DNA from: an uncultured Butyricicoccus sp.
GTDB taxonomy: Bacteria; Bacillota; Clostridia; Oscillospirales; Butyricicoccaceae
Assembly: GCA_934532985.1 (NCBI GenBank)
Contig: CAKTAV010000005.1
Coordinates: 1 to 64,000 of the forward strand
Direction: 5' to 3'
Length of the DNA stretch: 64,000 bases
Positions 8,701-17,207 of this stretch are shown in pieces. Position numbers and translations under genes: made by a program. The stretch's first letter is position 1, and every line of letters begins with the position of its first letter. The notes beneath the pieces were generated by a model that saw only the letters and a list, made by a program, of their open reading frames with translations, had not been told where the DNA came from and made no database searches.

Positions 8701-9307
8701 CGTCCTGCGGCCGGCAACGCTGACGCGCAATGGCGTGATGCAGAGGAAATGCACACGCTGTGGAAACGCGGTGACAAAGAGCATTCTTCGTCCGGAAACC
8801 GTGGAAATGCAGAAGGAAGTGTATGTCTATACGGGAAGTAATCAATCGCCGAAGGTCGTGGTAAAAGACAGCAAGGGAGAGACAATTGCTGATACTTACT
8901 ATACGCTTTCCTATACCAATGGACGGCGTAATGTCGGCCGACATACGGTGGTGCTTTCGTTTGACGGAACATATTATTCCGGAGAAATGACGGAAGAGTA
9001 TGTGATTCAGCCAACAACAGTAAAGAGTTGGAAGGTAAAGGGGCAGCGAAAGGCACTGGCGGCATCGTGGACGGCGAACGCGGCCCAGACAACGGGATAT
9101 CAGATTCAGTATGCACGCAGCAGGACATTTTCGACGGGAAGCCGAAAAAATGCGTGGATTTCCGGAAGAAAAACGACAAGTAAACGCGTGACAGCAGGGG
9201 TTCTGTCACGCAAGACGTACTATGTACGCATCCGCGCGTATCGCACAGTAGATGGGCAAAAATTCTATTCGAAGTGGAGCAGAGTCCAGCGCATTACGAG
9301 CAAATAG
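5762..9307 (+). CDS. secreted transglutaminase-fold surface protein with Cys-pair repeats and C-terminal Fn3
   Basis: A 1181-aa exported protein. Signal peptide: about residues 1-28 (basic MKQRWK, hydrophobic core, AVA cut). A transglutaminase-like core follows around residues 210-460, with candidate catalytic Cys in QCVCLGYSRAYAYL, His in SDHYWNAVKL and Asp in YYVDPCYMD. After about residue 770 come five or so CxxC/HxxxxC units (RRCTDCGA, YVCTICQ, CTVCSG, IECRRCG, RKCTRCG), probably zinc-stabilised. The end has an Ig-like strand block and an Fn3 module (TTGYQIQYARS, YYVRIRAYRTVDG). Start ATG 5762 follows GGAGG by 6 nt. It is a full-length paralog of the gene at 11650. A wall or extracellular-matrix role is inferred; there is no LPXTG motif. 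Confidence 0.85.
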   Translation: MKQRWKQLALCIIAGALAMQAFLPSAVAVNTEKQNNAPVSVEAEEPSVEIASGKRANLSAALLSGEMVVPVSDDTVTEKELRQAGEEVGLSVSGAYAKDGTLTAAVAEESPAMAAAMDEVNNGDLSTLESTDTAENSGIPGLSTEDKQKLLSTYADYTQYRTEHADYFGVETPFFTTKDADSNPIGSLLSVVGTKQDENGYYNEQDGEKTYLAVDDVCATIQMFALADQYAVELMGDTLLEKKQEALAQLNDSMTEQEKLLVLADWLTEQTSFDMGYLMNLPTKESQKNPYYDAVHAGMEQQYGAEVADQMTDIVINVWRSTQFGALCQGQCVCLGYSRAYAYLIQWAHPEIYQNSDGSWKSYLELNYKAKRSVMRDESGNVLWNEDGTVKMQTTYTYDPDAGAVVDLVRITLDSDSYMYGQTVTSAYSDHYWNAVKLGDGWYYVDPCYMDVATECMNRDRVETDGQLSHTFFLFSDTSMRKMYQGSYTALDTLYEENAVDTQYEHAWYSYAKGPISYQDGAWYYFYDSTDGMNAVTGGSSTSNPQYQIMQRETENETPLIAFRTSADGGCTVYDPSTGEKQANEELTRQYEKHVEYQTRYPAVTTCVGVYQDRLYFNLANAVYSYDLSNGDVQKVKEYNQIFAQRDWSEALGGCAFIVTQDADKADLSVENHPLSGLMIRDDGTMTVSVATNYALISSPDRRNMDDVQSDGQYGYEFEETNYNSNLEYWGIWLAAKGKNDNSEFMWSANFVDTLSMQDLTGRHHYETVEIPATCGENAFTERRCTDCGAIEPNSREEQDGTALAHHYIASEEKYYTKTGLMWNHGTAYVCTICQDAQTALPEGQSGAHSYGKGTFTWDDDFTACTMQHSCTVCSGRPLDCVLADKTVNETTDCTVSLSVKGTCDKGLVYTYTATASSGEQDVQTEKEKPQEHDAVVTKEKVEPTCTESGWTERIECRRCGTVLQETESIPALGHDYTDNVLRPATLTRNGVMQRKCTRCGNAVTKSILRPETVEMQKEVYVYTGSNQSPKVVVKDSKGETIADTYYTLSYTNGRRNVGRHTVVLSFDGTYYSGEMTEEYVIQPTTVKSWKVKGQRKALAASWTANAAQTTGYQIQYARSRTFSTGSRKNAWISGRKTTSKRVTAGVLSRKTYYVRIRAYRTVDGQKFYSKWSRVQRITSK

Positions 9308-9328
9308 CAATAAAAATGAGAGAAAATA

Positions 9329-9368
9329 GTGTCTGGAGAGGGGAATATCTCTCCAGATACTTTTTTTT
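9329..9368 (+). terminator. intrinsic terminator
   Basis: GTGTCTGGAGAG (9329-9340) pairs with CTCTCCAGATAC (9349-9360, one G-T wobble), then eight T. Confidence 0.92.
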
Positions 9369-9489
9369 ATGGAAAATTTCTAAATCATGATAAATGATAC
9401 TATTTTGTTACCTTTGAGGGAAAAAATGACGTTAGTCCAAAGAAAATGTAACAAAAATAGTGAGGTAAAATCCAAACAGACTCGCGGGC

Positions 9490-9542
9490 GGAACGAACTG
9501 GGAACAAAATGGGACGAAGTAGGAACGAAACGAGAGTATAAT
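9490..9542 (+). promoter_or_regulatory. helically phased GGAAC repeats ending at a TATAAT box
   Basis: Four direct repeats of GGAAC/GGGAC-N-AA start at 9490, 9501, 9511 and 9522, a spacing of 10-11 bp (one helical turn). TATAAT at 9537-9542 follows, but there is no -35 hexamer at the expected place. The arrangement suggests an activator-bound promoter for the acyl-ligase gene, whose start is 131 bp downstream. The rest of 9369-9672 shows no credible gene. Confidence 0.45.
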
Positions 9543-9672
9543 GGAAGAAACACAACAGATAAACAAAAATGTTTCACAAGAGGCACGTCAACGTGACAAA
9601 CAGCTGTTGAATTTTGTTACCTTGGCGCAACGGGTGAAAAGACTACCGTACAATAACTTAGGGGGGTACCAA

Positions 9673-11406
9673 ATGAATACTACCATTCGTAAACCATCTG
9701 TAGAAAAACCATGGCTGAATCTGTTCCCGGAGGCGCTGCGCAATCTGGATATTCCGGAGATGACGCTCCGTGAGTTCCTCGAACGCCAGATTCCGGAGGA
9801 TAGCGATCGTATTGCGCTGGACTACTACGGCCGCACGATGAGCTGGAAGGAATTTTGGGCAGAGGTTGACAAAACGGCGTGTGCGCTTCGGGCGCTGGGT
9901 GTGAAGGAGGGCACGAAGTTTGCTTCGTTCCTGAGCGCTGTTCCGGAGCATCTGTTCCTGCTGCTGGCAGCGGAGAAGATTGGTGCAATGATAGTGTGTC
10001 GGGACGATGAGCCGGATATGCTGTCGGTTGCGATTCAGCAGTGCGATGCGCCGTTTATTTTTGCGCACGATTTCCTGTCCAAGGAGGACGAGGAGCTGTT
10101 TTTGGCGGAGACGCCGATGCAGTTTGCTGTACTGTGTTCGCCGCTGACGTATGCGGCAGAAGACGGCGTGCCGGAATTCTCACAGATGCAGCTGGATGAG
10201 CGCTATGGCGATGAGCTGGCGAGCAATCCGCGCAATCTGACGTGGGAGGAGTTCCTGAAGAACGGCGAGACCTGCACGGATACGTCGTATGTCGAGCGCA
10301 ATATCGACCGTCCGCTGTATGCGGCATACACCAGCGGCTCGACGGGAACGTCAAAGCTGGTTATCCACTCGGCGGAGAACATCGTCGGCGTGGCGTATCA
10401 GACGGCGATTGCGACCCCGTCCAAGGATGAGCAGGACAGCTGGCTGCTGGCTACTCTGCCGCCGGCACTGGTTGCGGCGACGGTTTCCATGATGATCCTG
10501 CCGCTGTCCACGGGTATGCGTCTGATTCTGGATCCGTTCTGTGATGTTATGGATCTAGATTTGGCAATGATGCACTATCAGCCGAACTATCAGGCGTTTA
10601 TTCCGATGATTCTGGATGTACTGGCAAACAGCGAACGTATTCCGGAGGATTACGACCTGAGCTTTGTCCGTCTGGTTGGCGCAGGCTGTGAGCCGATGAA
10701 TCGCCGCAAGGTGGAGGAGGTGGAAAGCTTCTTCCACGAACACAACGCACCGCACGTGCATATCACCTCGGGCTACGGCATGAGCGAGGGCGGCTCGAAT
10801 ATGGCGCTGCCGATTCCGGGACTGCCGATCTATGAGGGCTTTGTCGGACTTCCGATGCCGGCTTCGGTTATCTCGGTATTTGATGCCGACTGCAATGAGC
10901 TGACGTATGGCGAGATTGGTGAGATCTGCAAAACCGGCCCGGGCAACATGCTGGGCTACCAGACCGAGGAGCTGACGCGCACGGCGCTCAAGGAGCACAA
11001 CGACGGACAGACGTGGCTACATACCAGCGACTACGGCTTTATGACCGAGCAGGGTATTCTGTGTGTTCTGGGACGCGGTCTGCCGCAGGCTTGGAACAAC
11101 GGTAAGGGCGGAAATCTGTTCATGATGCGCATGGAAAACCGTATTATTGACGTACCGGGTGTGGCAGACGGATTCTTCTGCTTTGTGCCCGATCCGGATC
11201 ATGAAGGCTATTTCGCGCCGTATTTGTATATCATTCCGGAAGACGGTATGACAGTGGACAATCTGGAAGAGGACATCCGCGCTGTGCTGGAAGAGCATGA
11301 GCAGCCGGTGGAGATCTATGGCCTGGACAGCCGCCCGTATTTCCACTTTAAGACGAATCGACGCGGCCTTACAGCGGATATTCTCAGCCGAATTGCGCGC
11401 CACTGA
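9673..11406 (+). CDS. class I adenylate-forming enzyme (acyl-CoA synthetase-like)
   Basis: A 577-aa AMP-binding protein that would activate a carboxylic acid as acyl-AMP and transfer it to CoA or another thiol. Motifs in order: A3 P-loop YTSGSTGTSKLVIHS (about residues 217-231), A5 GYGMSEGG, the WLHTSDYG aspartate that binds ribose, and a C-terminal FKTNRRG segment in place of the usual catalytic-lysine PKTxxGK. The A8 hinge, normally GRxDDxIKxxG, is divergent (GRGLPQAWNNGKGG). Start ATG 9673 lies behind GGGGGG; the longer frame begins in the promoter region. Substrate unknown. It stands alone between the two surface-protein paralogs. Confidence 0.85.
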   Translation: MNTTIRKPSVEKPWLNLFPEALRNLDIPEMTLREFLERQIPEDSDRIALDYYGRTMSWKEFWAEVDKTACALRALGVKEGTKFASFLSAVPEHLFLLLAAEKIGAMIVCRDDEPDMLSVAIQQCDAPFIFAHDFLSKEDEELFLAETPMQFAVLCSPLTYAAEDGVPEFSQMQLDERYGDELASNPRNLTWEEFLKNGETCTDTSYVERNIDRPLYAAYTSGSTGTSKLVIHSAENIVGVAYQTAIATPSKDEQDSWLLATLPPALVAATVSMMILPLSTGMRLILDPFCDVMDLDLAMMHYQPNYQAFIPMILDVLANSERIPEDYDLSFVRLVGAGCEPMNRRKVEEVESFFHEHNAPHVHITSGYGMSEGGSNMALPIPGLPIYEGFVGLPMPASVISVFDADCNELTYGEIGEICKTGPGNMLGYQTEELTRTALKEHNDGQTWLHTSDYGFMTEQGILCVLGRGLPQAWNNGKGGNLFMMRMENRIIDVPGVADGFFCFVPDPDHEGYFAPYLYIIPEDGMTVDNLEEDIRAVLEEHEQPVEIYGLDSRPYFHFKTNRRGLTADILSRIARH

Positions 11407-11438
11407 GATACGCAAGCGGAGAATAGATGAAAATTTGT

Positions 11439-11473
11439 GTGGCGGAGCAAGAATTTGCTTCGCCACTACTGAT
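11439..11473 (+). terminator. probable terminator of the acyl-ligase gene
   Basis: GTGGCGGAGCAA pairs with TTGCTTCGCCAC (one G-T pair) around a GAAT loop; the downstream T stretch is short (GATTTT). The rest of 11407-11649 is AT-rich with a TATACT at 11593 that may serve the next gene. Confidence 0.6.
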
Positions 11474-11649
11474 TTTACACGCAGAAAGAATGCAGTAGGA
11501 TTGAGTTGGAAAAAGCTTTGTGATTTTTTTACAAAAATGCGGTCGAAAATTTGTCTTACAACTGTGATATATCAAACATGCTTTTTGCGTGATATACTTT
11601 TTATGAATATAGTTTTGGGGAATCCAAAACATGAAAGGAAGGTTTGCAA

Positions 11650-14600
11650 ATGAAACAAAGCGTAAAACGCCTTCTTGCGCTCTTGATGGCAGGAACCATT
11701 ACGACGACAGCGTTCGTTCCGACGGTTCTTGCGGTCGATAACAAGAAGAGCACGAAGGCCGCTTCGTCTGCTTCCGCCGGAACATCCGCAACCGATGTTC
11801 TTTCCGCGAAGGATGCAGATTCGTATGCGATGCTGGGCGGTGTGACCGAGTCGGCAGCGCAGTCTACGGAGGTAGGCGATGCGATTCTGACCGGACTGGT
11901 AAACGGCGAGACAGAGATTGACGTATCCGAGTACAATGTATCGGCGAATGCTGCCAAGAAGGCGGCAAAGACCGTTTTGAAGGACACGAATTCGACTGAT
12001 TCGGTAGAGGCTGCGGTAGAAACCGGCAGCAACGGCAAGGCGGAGACCGTCTCGCTGGATGTCAGCCCGCTGACGGCGTCGGTCATCGACGAGATGAACA
12101 ATGGCACGATCAGCAAGGTGATCTCCGAGGAATCCGGCAGCGATGTTGCGGTTCAGGCGGACGGTGACGAAGAGACCCCGAGCGTGGACACCGACGACAA
12201 CAAGGATGACAACAACGACGGTAATACCGGCGACACCAAGGATCCGGAAGGCGGAGACACGGGCAGCACCGGCGGCGACTCTGGCGCTGGTTCGGAAAAT
12301 CCGGGCGGCGGTGACAGCGGCTCGGAGAACCCGGGCACTGGCGAAACGGAGAAGAAGGGCTTTACTGAGGAACAGAAGGCAAAGCTGCTTGAGGACTGGA
12401 ACAAGTATCAGGCGAGCATCACGGGCGAAAATGCCGATTACTTCGGCGTGCAGGTTCCGTACTTCACGACGCAGGACACCACTCCGAATCCGGTTGGCTC
12501 GCTGATGAGCATTGCACGTTTCTCGTACAATGAAGAAGGTGACTACTATTATTCGCTGAATGATGACGGCAGTGAAAAGGTAGCGACGTTTGATGACATC
12601 GACGGCACGGTTACCATGTTCACCACAGCGAACCAGATGGCAGTCGGCATGTTCGGCGAGGAACTGCTGGCGTCCAGAGACGAAGCACTGGCCTGTCTGA
12701 AGGACGATATGTCGACTGAGCAAAAGCTGCTGGCGCTGAATGACTGGTTGGCTGACGAGGCGCAGTTCGACATGGCGTACCTGATGAACGTGCCGGCAGA
12801 AGAGCCGAAGGAAAATCCATACCGCGCTACGATTGCGGATCAGATTTTCCAGGGACTGAAGCAGCAGTATGCGGATTACATTGCAGCAGGATACATTACA
12901 GAAGAAGAACTGAAGGCACAGGCGGAAGGTGTTGCAGACAACATCCTCGGTTTGTGGGAAGGCCAGCAGTTCGGCATCCTGTGTCCGTCGCTGGGCAATA
13001 TCGGCGTCTGCATGGGCTATACCTACGCGTATAACTATCTGGTACAGTGTGCGTTCCCGGATGTCTACAAGAATTCGGATGGTTCTTGGAAGACCTTTGA
13101 GGAAATCAACTACGGCGGCCAGAAGAACGATAACAACGAGTACGTTTACGACCCGAAGAACACCAAGGCGATGGTTGACAGCGTCAAGATTCAGTTCTCC
13201 TCGGACGTTACGATGTACGGCGAGGCAAAGCCGAACTTTACTTCGGAGCATTACTGGAGTGCAGTTCAGTTAGACGGTCAGTGGTACTACGTTGACAGCT
13301 GCTACAACGACATCTGGATCGAGTGTATGGACCGTGACCGCGTCGAGTTTGACGGTTACGTCAACCATCTGTTCTTCCTGATTTCGGACGCCAGCACTCG
13401 TTCGATGTTCGACGGCAACTATTCCGCACTGTATACTCTGTATGACAGCTCGAAGGACAGCTCGCTGAGCTCGGATAAGACCTATGAGGACGCATGGTTC
13501 GCGTATGCCAAGAGCAACATGACCGACGTCAACGGCACGTGGTATTACCTGTACGACTCCACCGACGTTCTGGAGATGATGAACAACTTCAGCAACATCG
13601 GCCAGACAAAGGGTACGGTCACGGATATGAACCGTCAGAAACAGCCGAAGATCCGTCTGGTATCGCATGATGGCTCGCAGAAGGATAAGGTTGCGGATCC
13701 GGGTCTGACGACGACCTACATCAACTTCACCGTCAATCTGGATGATGATGATGACGACAATGATGATACCGCACGCGTAGCGGTTCTGAATCCATCCACC
13801 GGTAAGATGGAGGACAACAAGGAACTGACCGAGATGTACACCCTGCAGAAGGAGTACGAGGCCAAGTATCCGTCGGTTCAGATCTGTGCCGATTACGATG
13901 CAGACAACAATCTGTTCTACTTCAACATTGCAAACTGCGTCTACACCTATAACACGAAGACCGGTGACGTCACCAAGGTCAAGGAATACAATGCCGTTGG
14001 CGCAGCACGCGACAAGTCGGTTGCTATGGTAGGCAACGCACTGACCGCGACTGCTTATGGTGCGGATAATGCATTTGTCAACGTAGAGAACCCGCCAATC
14101 GCCGGTGTCACCATCAAGAATGGCAAGCTGGTTGTTTCGCTGGGCACCAATTATGCGTTTATCTCCAGCCCGGGCTGGCGTTATCAGGCTGACATTGAAG
14201 AGGGCAATAAGAACGGTCACTACGGCTATGAGTTCGAGGAGACCAACTACAACTCTTCCTATGTTGACTACAGCCGCTTCGGCGACAGCATGGGCAGCAT
14301 GCTGGAGCAGATGGGCTACAAGCAGGAGACCAACGACAACCAGGAGTTCATGTGGACGGCGAACATCGTCGATACGATGAAGATGAGCGACCTGCAGGGC
14401 GAGCACAAGTACGTTGAGGTCAAGGTTGACCCGACCTGCGGACGCGACGGCTACACGGAAGAGCGTTGTGAAACCTGCGGCGCGATTAAGCCGGATTCCC
14501 GCAAGTACGACGAGGGCACGGCGCTCAAGCATCACTACGTCAAGTTTGACGAGACCTACTACACCAAGGATAAAGACAGCGGCGAGTATAATAAGGGCAC

Positions 14601-15720
14601 GGCATATGTCTGCACGATCTGCAAGGATTCGCAGAAGGAACTGCCGGAGGGCTACACGGAAGGCCACGACGTATCCAAGGTTATCTTCAACTGGAAGGAC
14701 GATAACACCTGTGAGTCTGCCATCAAGACCTGTGCATCCTGCTACGGCAAGGCGCTGGATCTGCTGACCAATGCAGACGGTTCGGATAACTTCAGCATCA
14801 AGGCTGACAAGGTAGAAGTTACCAAGAACGAGGACGGCTGTGTTACTACCTACACGGCAACGGCAACCTTCGGTGACAAGACTGAAACCGACACCAAGTC
14901 GGAGGGTGAGCACAAGCTGACTAAGGTAGACGGAGTTGCAGCTACCTGTGAGAAGGATGGCACCAAGGAGTACTACACCTGCTCGGAGTGCAACGGTAAG
15001 TTCTACGATGAAAAGGGCGAAAAGAAGGTTGAGAAGGATGAAGATCTGGTCATCCCGGCAGGACACGAGCTGGAAAAGGTAGAAGCAAAGGCAGCAACCA
15101 CCGAGGCGGATGGCAACAACGCGTACTACGTCTGCGACAACTGCAATAAGGCATTTACAGATGATAAAGGCACGACCGAAACCAAGGCGGAGGATCAGGT
15201 AATTGCCAAGATTGCTTCGGCAGAGACCAAGAGCGCTTCCTACACCTATAACGGCAAGAGCAAGAGCCCGACGGTCAATGTAACTGACAGCAAGGGTAAT
15301 GTGATCTCGGAGGATAACTACACGCTGGAGTACAAGAACGGCCGCAAGAATGTTGGTACGCACGATGTTGTGATCACGTTCAATGGTGAGAAGTACGACG
15401 GCTCGATGGTTGTCAGCTATAAGATCAACCCGGCTGCAACCAAGAACCTGAAGCTGAAGGCTGGTTCCAAGCGCTTCACGGCGAAGTGGACCAAGAAGTC
15501 GCCGCAGGTAACGGGCTATCAGATTCAGTATTCGAGAAACAGCAGCTTCAGCAAGCGCTCGAATAAGTGGATCAGCAGCTATAAGACCACGTCGGCAACC
15601 GTGAAGAACCTGTCTGCAAAGAAGAAGTACTATGTACGCATTCGTACCTATAAGACGGTGGATGGTACGAAGTACTACTCCAAGTGGGCAAAGGTTAAGA
15701 CAGTTACGACCAAGAAGTAA
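11650..15720 (+). CDS. secreted transglutaminase-fold surface protein, paralog of the 5762 gene
   Basis: A 1356-aa exported protein. The signal peptide covers about residues 1-28 (KRLLALLMAGTITTTAF). An Asp/Asn/Gly-rich linker (about residues 175-235) precedes a transglutaminase-like core with candidate triad Cys in IGVCMGYTYAYNYL, His in SEHYWSAVQL and Asp in YYVDSCYND. Cys-pair units follow (EERCETCGA, YVCTICKD, CASCYG, YTCSECNG, YVCDNCNK), then a bacterial Ig-like block and a Lys-rich Fn3 module ending KVKTVTTKK. Start ATG 11650 follows AGGAAGG by 7 nt. Compared with the paralog it has an extra linker, two extra Cys units and GC-rich, strongly biased codons, suggesting high expression. Role inferred as surface or matrix. 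Confidence 0.86.
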   Translation: MKQSVKRLLALLMAGTITTTAFVPTVLAVDNKKSTKAASSASAGTSATDVLSAKDADSYAMLGGVTESAAQSTEVGDAILTGLVNGETEIDVSEYNVSANAAKKAAKTVLKDTNSTDSVEAAVETGSNGKAETVSLDVSPLTASVIDEMNNGTISKVISEESGSDVAVQADGDEETPSVDTDDNKDDNNDGNTGDTKDPEGGDTGSTGGDSGAGSENPGGGDSGSENPGTGETEKKGFTEEQKAKLLEDWNKYQASITGENADYFGVQVPYFTTQDTTPNPVGSLMSIARFSYNEEGDYYYSLNDDGSEKVATFDDIDGTVTMFTTANQMAVGMFGEELLASRDEALACLKDDMSTEQKLLALNDWLADEAQFDMAYLMNVPAEEPKENPYRATIADQIFQGLKQQYADYIAAGYITEEELKAQAEGVADNILGLWEGQQFGILCPSLGNIGVCMGYTYAYNYLVQCAFPDVYKNSDGSWKTFEEINYGGQKNDNNEYVYDPKNTKAMVDSVKIQFSSDVTMYGEAKPNFTSEHYWSAVQLDGQWYYVDSCYNDIWIECMDRDRVEFDGYVNHLFFLISDASTRSMFDGNYSALYTLYDSSKDSSLSSDKTYEDAWFAYAKSNMTDVNGTWYYLYDSTDVLEMMNNFSNIGQTKGTVTDMNRQKQPKIRLVSHDGSQKDKVADPGLTTTYINFTVNLDDDDDDNDDTARVAVLNPSTGKMEDNKELTEMYTLQKEYEAKYPSVQICADYDADNNLFYFNIANCVYTYNTKTGDVTKVKEYNAVGAARDKSVAMVGNALTATAYGADNAFVNVENPPIAGVTIKNGKLVVSLGTNYAFISSPGWRYQADIEEGNKNGHYGYEFEETNYNSSYVDYSRFGDSMGSMLEQMGYKQETNDNQEFMWTANIVDTMKMSDLQGEHKYVEVKVDPTCGRDGYTEERCETCGAIKPDSRKYDEGTALKHHYVKFDETYYTKDKDSGEYNKGTAYVCTICKDSQKELPEGYTEGHDVSKVIFNWKDDNTCESAIKTCASCYGKALDLLTNADGSDNFSIKADKVEVTKNEDGCVTTYTATATFGDKTETDTKSEGEHKLTKVDGVAATCEKDGTKEYYTCSECNGKFYDEKGEKKVEKDEDLVIPAGHELEKVEAKAATTEADGNNAYYVCDNCNKAFTDDKGTTETKAEDQVIAKIASAETKSASYTYNGKSKSPTVNVTDSKGNVISEDNYTLEYKNGRKNVGTHDVVITFNGEKYDGSMVVSYKINPAATKNLKLKAGSKRFTAKWTKKSPQVTGYQIQYSRNSSFSKRSNKWISSYKTTSATVKNLSAKKKYYVRIRTYKTVDGTKYYSKWAKVKTVTTKK

Positions 15721-15743
15721 AAGCAATATTATTTGATGTTTGT

Positions 15744-15777
15744 GGGTGTGCTCCGCTGGGGCACACCCCTTCTTTGT
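15744..15777 (+). terminator. terminator of the second surface-protein gene
   Basis: GGGTGTGC (15744-15751) pairs with GCACACCC (15761-15768), followed by a T-rich tail. Confidence 0.75.
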
Positions 15778-15830
15778 TGTTGCACGGGAGGAAAAAATTC
15801 GATACAATAACAGCGAAGGGAGGGAAGAGT

Positions 15831-16232
15831 ATGAACCTGATGGTATGCGTGGATGACCGCATGGGCATGGCATTTCACAACCGGCGGCAGAGCAAGGATC
15901 GTGCCGTGTTGGAGCGCATCCTGTCCCGTGCGGCGGGAAACCGGCTGTGGATGACGGCGTATTCCGCCAAGCAATTTGCAGAAAACAACGGAATTTGTGT
16001 CTCGGAGCAGTTCTGGAAGGACGCCGGAGCGGACGATTGGTGCTTTGCCGAGCGGAGCGATCCGGCGGAATATGCCGACCGGATTGACCGGCTGGTGCTG
16101 TATCGCTGGAATCGCTGCTATCCCGGGGATATACACTGTACGATCCCGTTGGAGGAGTGGAAGCTGGTTTCCAGCGAGGAATTCCCCGGCTTTTCCCATG
16201 AAAAAATTACGGAGGAAATCTATCAACGATGA
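15831..16232 (+). CDS. hypothetical protein, translationally coupled to a nuclease lipoprotein
   Basis: A 133-aa soluble protein without signal peptide; not recognised with certainty. It opens MNLMVCVDDRMGMAFHNRRQSKD and contains aromatic/Cys-rich stretches (DDWCFAE, RWNRCYPGD). Similar short proteins are common in Clostridia without known function. Start ATG 15831 follows GGGAGGG; the ORF could be extended upstream but without a ribosome site. Its stop overlaps the start of the nuclease lipoprotein gene (ATGA), so the two are expressed together. A link to nuclease export or immunity would be speculation. Confidence 0.75.
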   Translation: MNLMVCVDDRMGMAFHNRRQSKDRAVLERILSRAAGNRLWMTAYSAKQFAENNGICVSEQFWKDAGADDWCFAERSDPAEYADRIDRLVLYRWNRCYPGDIHCTIPLEEWKLVSSEEFPGFSHEKITEEIYQR

Positions 16233-17149
16233 AAAAGATCATGAAGCAGGCGGCGCTGCCGCTGCTGTTGCTGCTGAGCCTTTTTTTGACGGCGTGCAGT
16301 GCCTCTAACGGCAGTCCGCTTGATCAGATGGCGGCGGACAGCGACTACACCCTGCAATCCGTTCCGGCGTTTTCCGAAGACCCATTTGTTGTACTGAACG
16401 ATAATGAACCGAATTTTGATGAGAGCGACTACACAACAAAGGCGTTTGAACAATACAGCGATTTGGATTCGCTCGGGCGCTGCGGCGTGACCTATGCCAA
16501 TGTCTGCAAAGAGACCATGCCGACCGAGAAGCGCGGCGACATCAGCTCCGTGCATCCGTCCGGTTGGGTGCAGGCGCAGTATGATTTTGTGGACGGCAAA
16601 TCGCTGTACAATCGGTGTCATCTGATCGGCTATCAGCTGGCGGCGGAAAATGACAACGAGAAAAATCTCATTACCGGAACGCGGTATATGAATACGGAAG
16701 GGATGCTGCCATTTGAAAATATGGTAGCAGATTACGTCAAGGAAACGGATAATCATGTGCTGTACCGTGTCACGCCGATTTACGACGGCAGCAATTTGGT
16801 TGCCAGCGGCGTAGAGATGGAAGCCTATTCTGTAGAGGATGAGGGCGAGGGAATCTGTTATCATGTGTATTGCTACAACAATCAGCCGGGTGTAGAGATT
16901 GACTACGCCACCGGAGAGAGCCGGGAGTCGGACGGCGCTGCGGCGCAGAACAAAAAGAACGACACGGCATCTTCCAAAACGAGCGGTAAGAAAACGCAGT
17001 ATGTGCTGAATACCAGCGGTAAGAAGTTCCATCTGCCGAGCTGCGCGAGCGTCAAGCAGATGAAGGCGAAGAACCGACAGAACTATACCGGCGACCGCGC
17101 CGATTTGATTGCGCAGGGCTATGAGCCGTGCGGGAATTGTAAACCATAA
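16229..17149 (+). CDS. secreted DNA/RNA non-specific endonuclease lipoprotein
   Basis: A 306-aa lipoprotein. A lipobox LTAC at residues 20-23 follows a Leu-rich signal peptide. The body is a beta-beta-alpha-metal nuclease of the EndA/NUC1 type: CHLIGYQLA carries the catalytic His (NRCH replaces the usual DRGH), and NLITGTRYMNTEGM holds the metal-binding Asn region. A low-complexity linker (about residues 230-255) leads to a C-terminal HLPSCASV...GYEPCGNC module (His and three Cys), a common metal-binding tail in these nucleases. Likely role: extracellular nucleic acid degradation on the outer face of the membrane. ATGA overlap with the upstream gene. Confidence 0.86.
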   Translation: MKKIMKQAALPLLLLLSLFLTACSASNGSPLDQMAADSDYTLQSVPAFSEDPFVVLNDNEPNFDESDYTTKAFEQYSDLDSLGRCGVTYANVCKETMPTEKRGDISSVHPSGWVQAQYDFVDGKSLYNRCHLIGYQLAAENDNEKNLITGTRYMNTEGMLPFENMVADYVKETDNHVLYRVTPIYDGSNLVASGVEMEAYSVEDEGEGICYHVYCYNNQPGVEIDYATGESRESDGAAAQNKKNDTASSKTSGKKTQYVLNTSGKKFHLPSCASVKQMKAKNRQNYTGDRADLIAQGYEPCGNCKP

Positions 17150-17155
17150 ACGAAA

Positions 17156-17193
17156 AAAATGCTTCCAGCGGAATTCTCCGAAGGAAGCATTTT
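17156..17193. terminator. bidirectional terminator between convergent genes
   Basis: AAAATGCTTCC (17156-17166) pairs perfectly with GGAAGCATTTT (17183-17193); it has T-rich tails on both strands. Confidence 0.85.
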
Positions 17194-17207
17194 GCTTTTC
17201 TGTCATT

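Noticed and set aside
9387..9596. 69-codon ORF upstream of the acyl ligase
   Set aside because: Its Lys/Arg-rich repeats come from the phased GGAAC DNA repeats; no Shine-Dalgarno, and it starts in the preceding terminator's tail.
11572..13251. 559-codon open frame on the minus strand
   Set aside because: Also a shadow of the 11650 gene; no family motif and no ribosome site.
13270..15873. 867-codon open frame on the minus strand
   Set aside because: It lies antisense to the highly codon-biased surface-protein gene at 11650; long antisense frames are expected there, and the translation (Leu/Val/Arg-rich, no motif) has no ribosome site.
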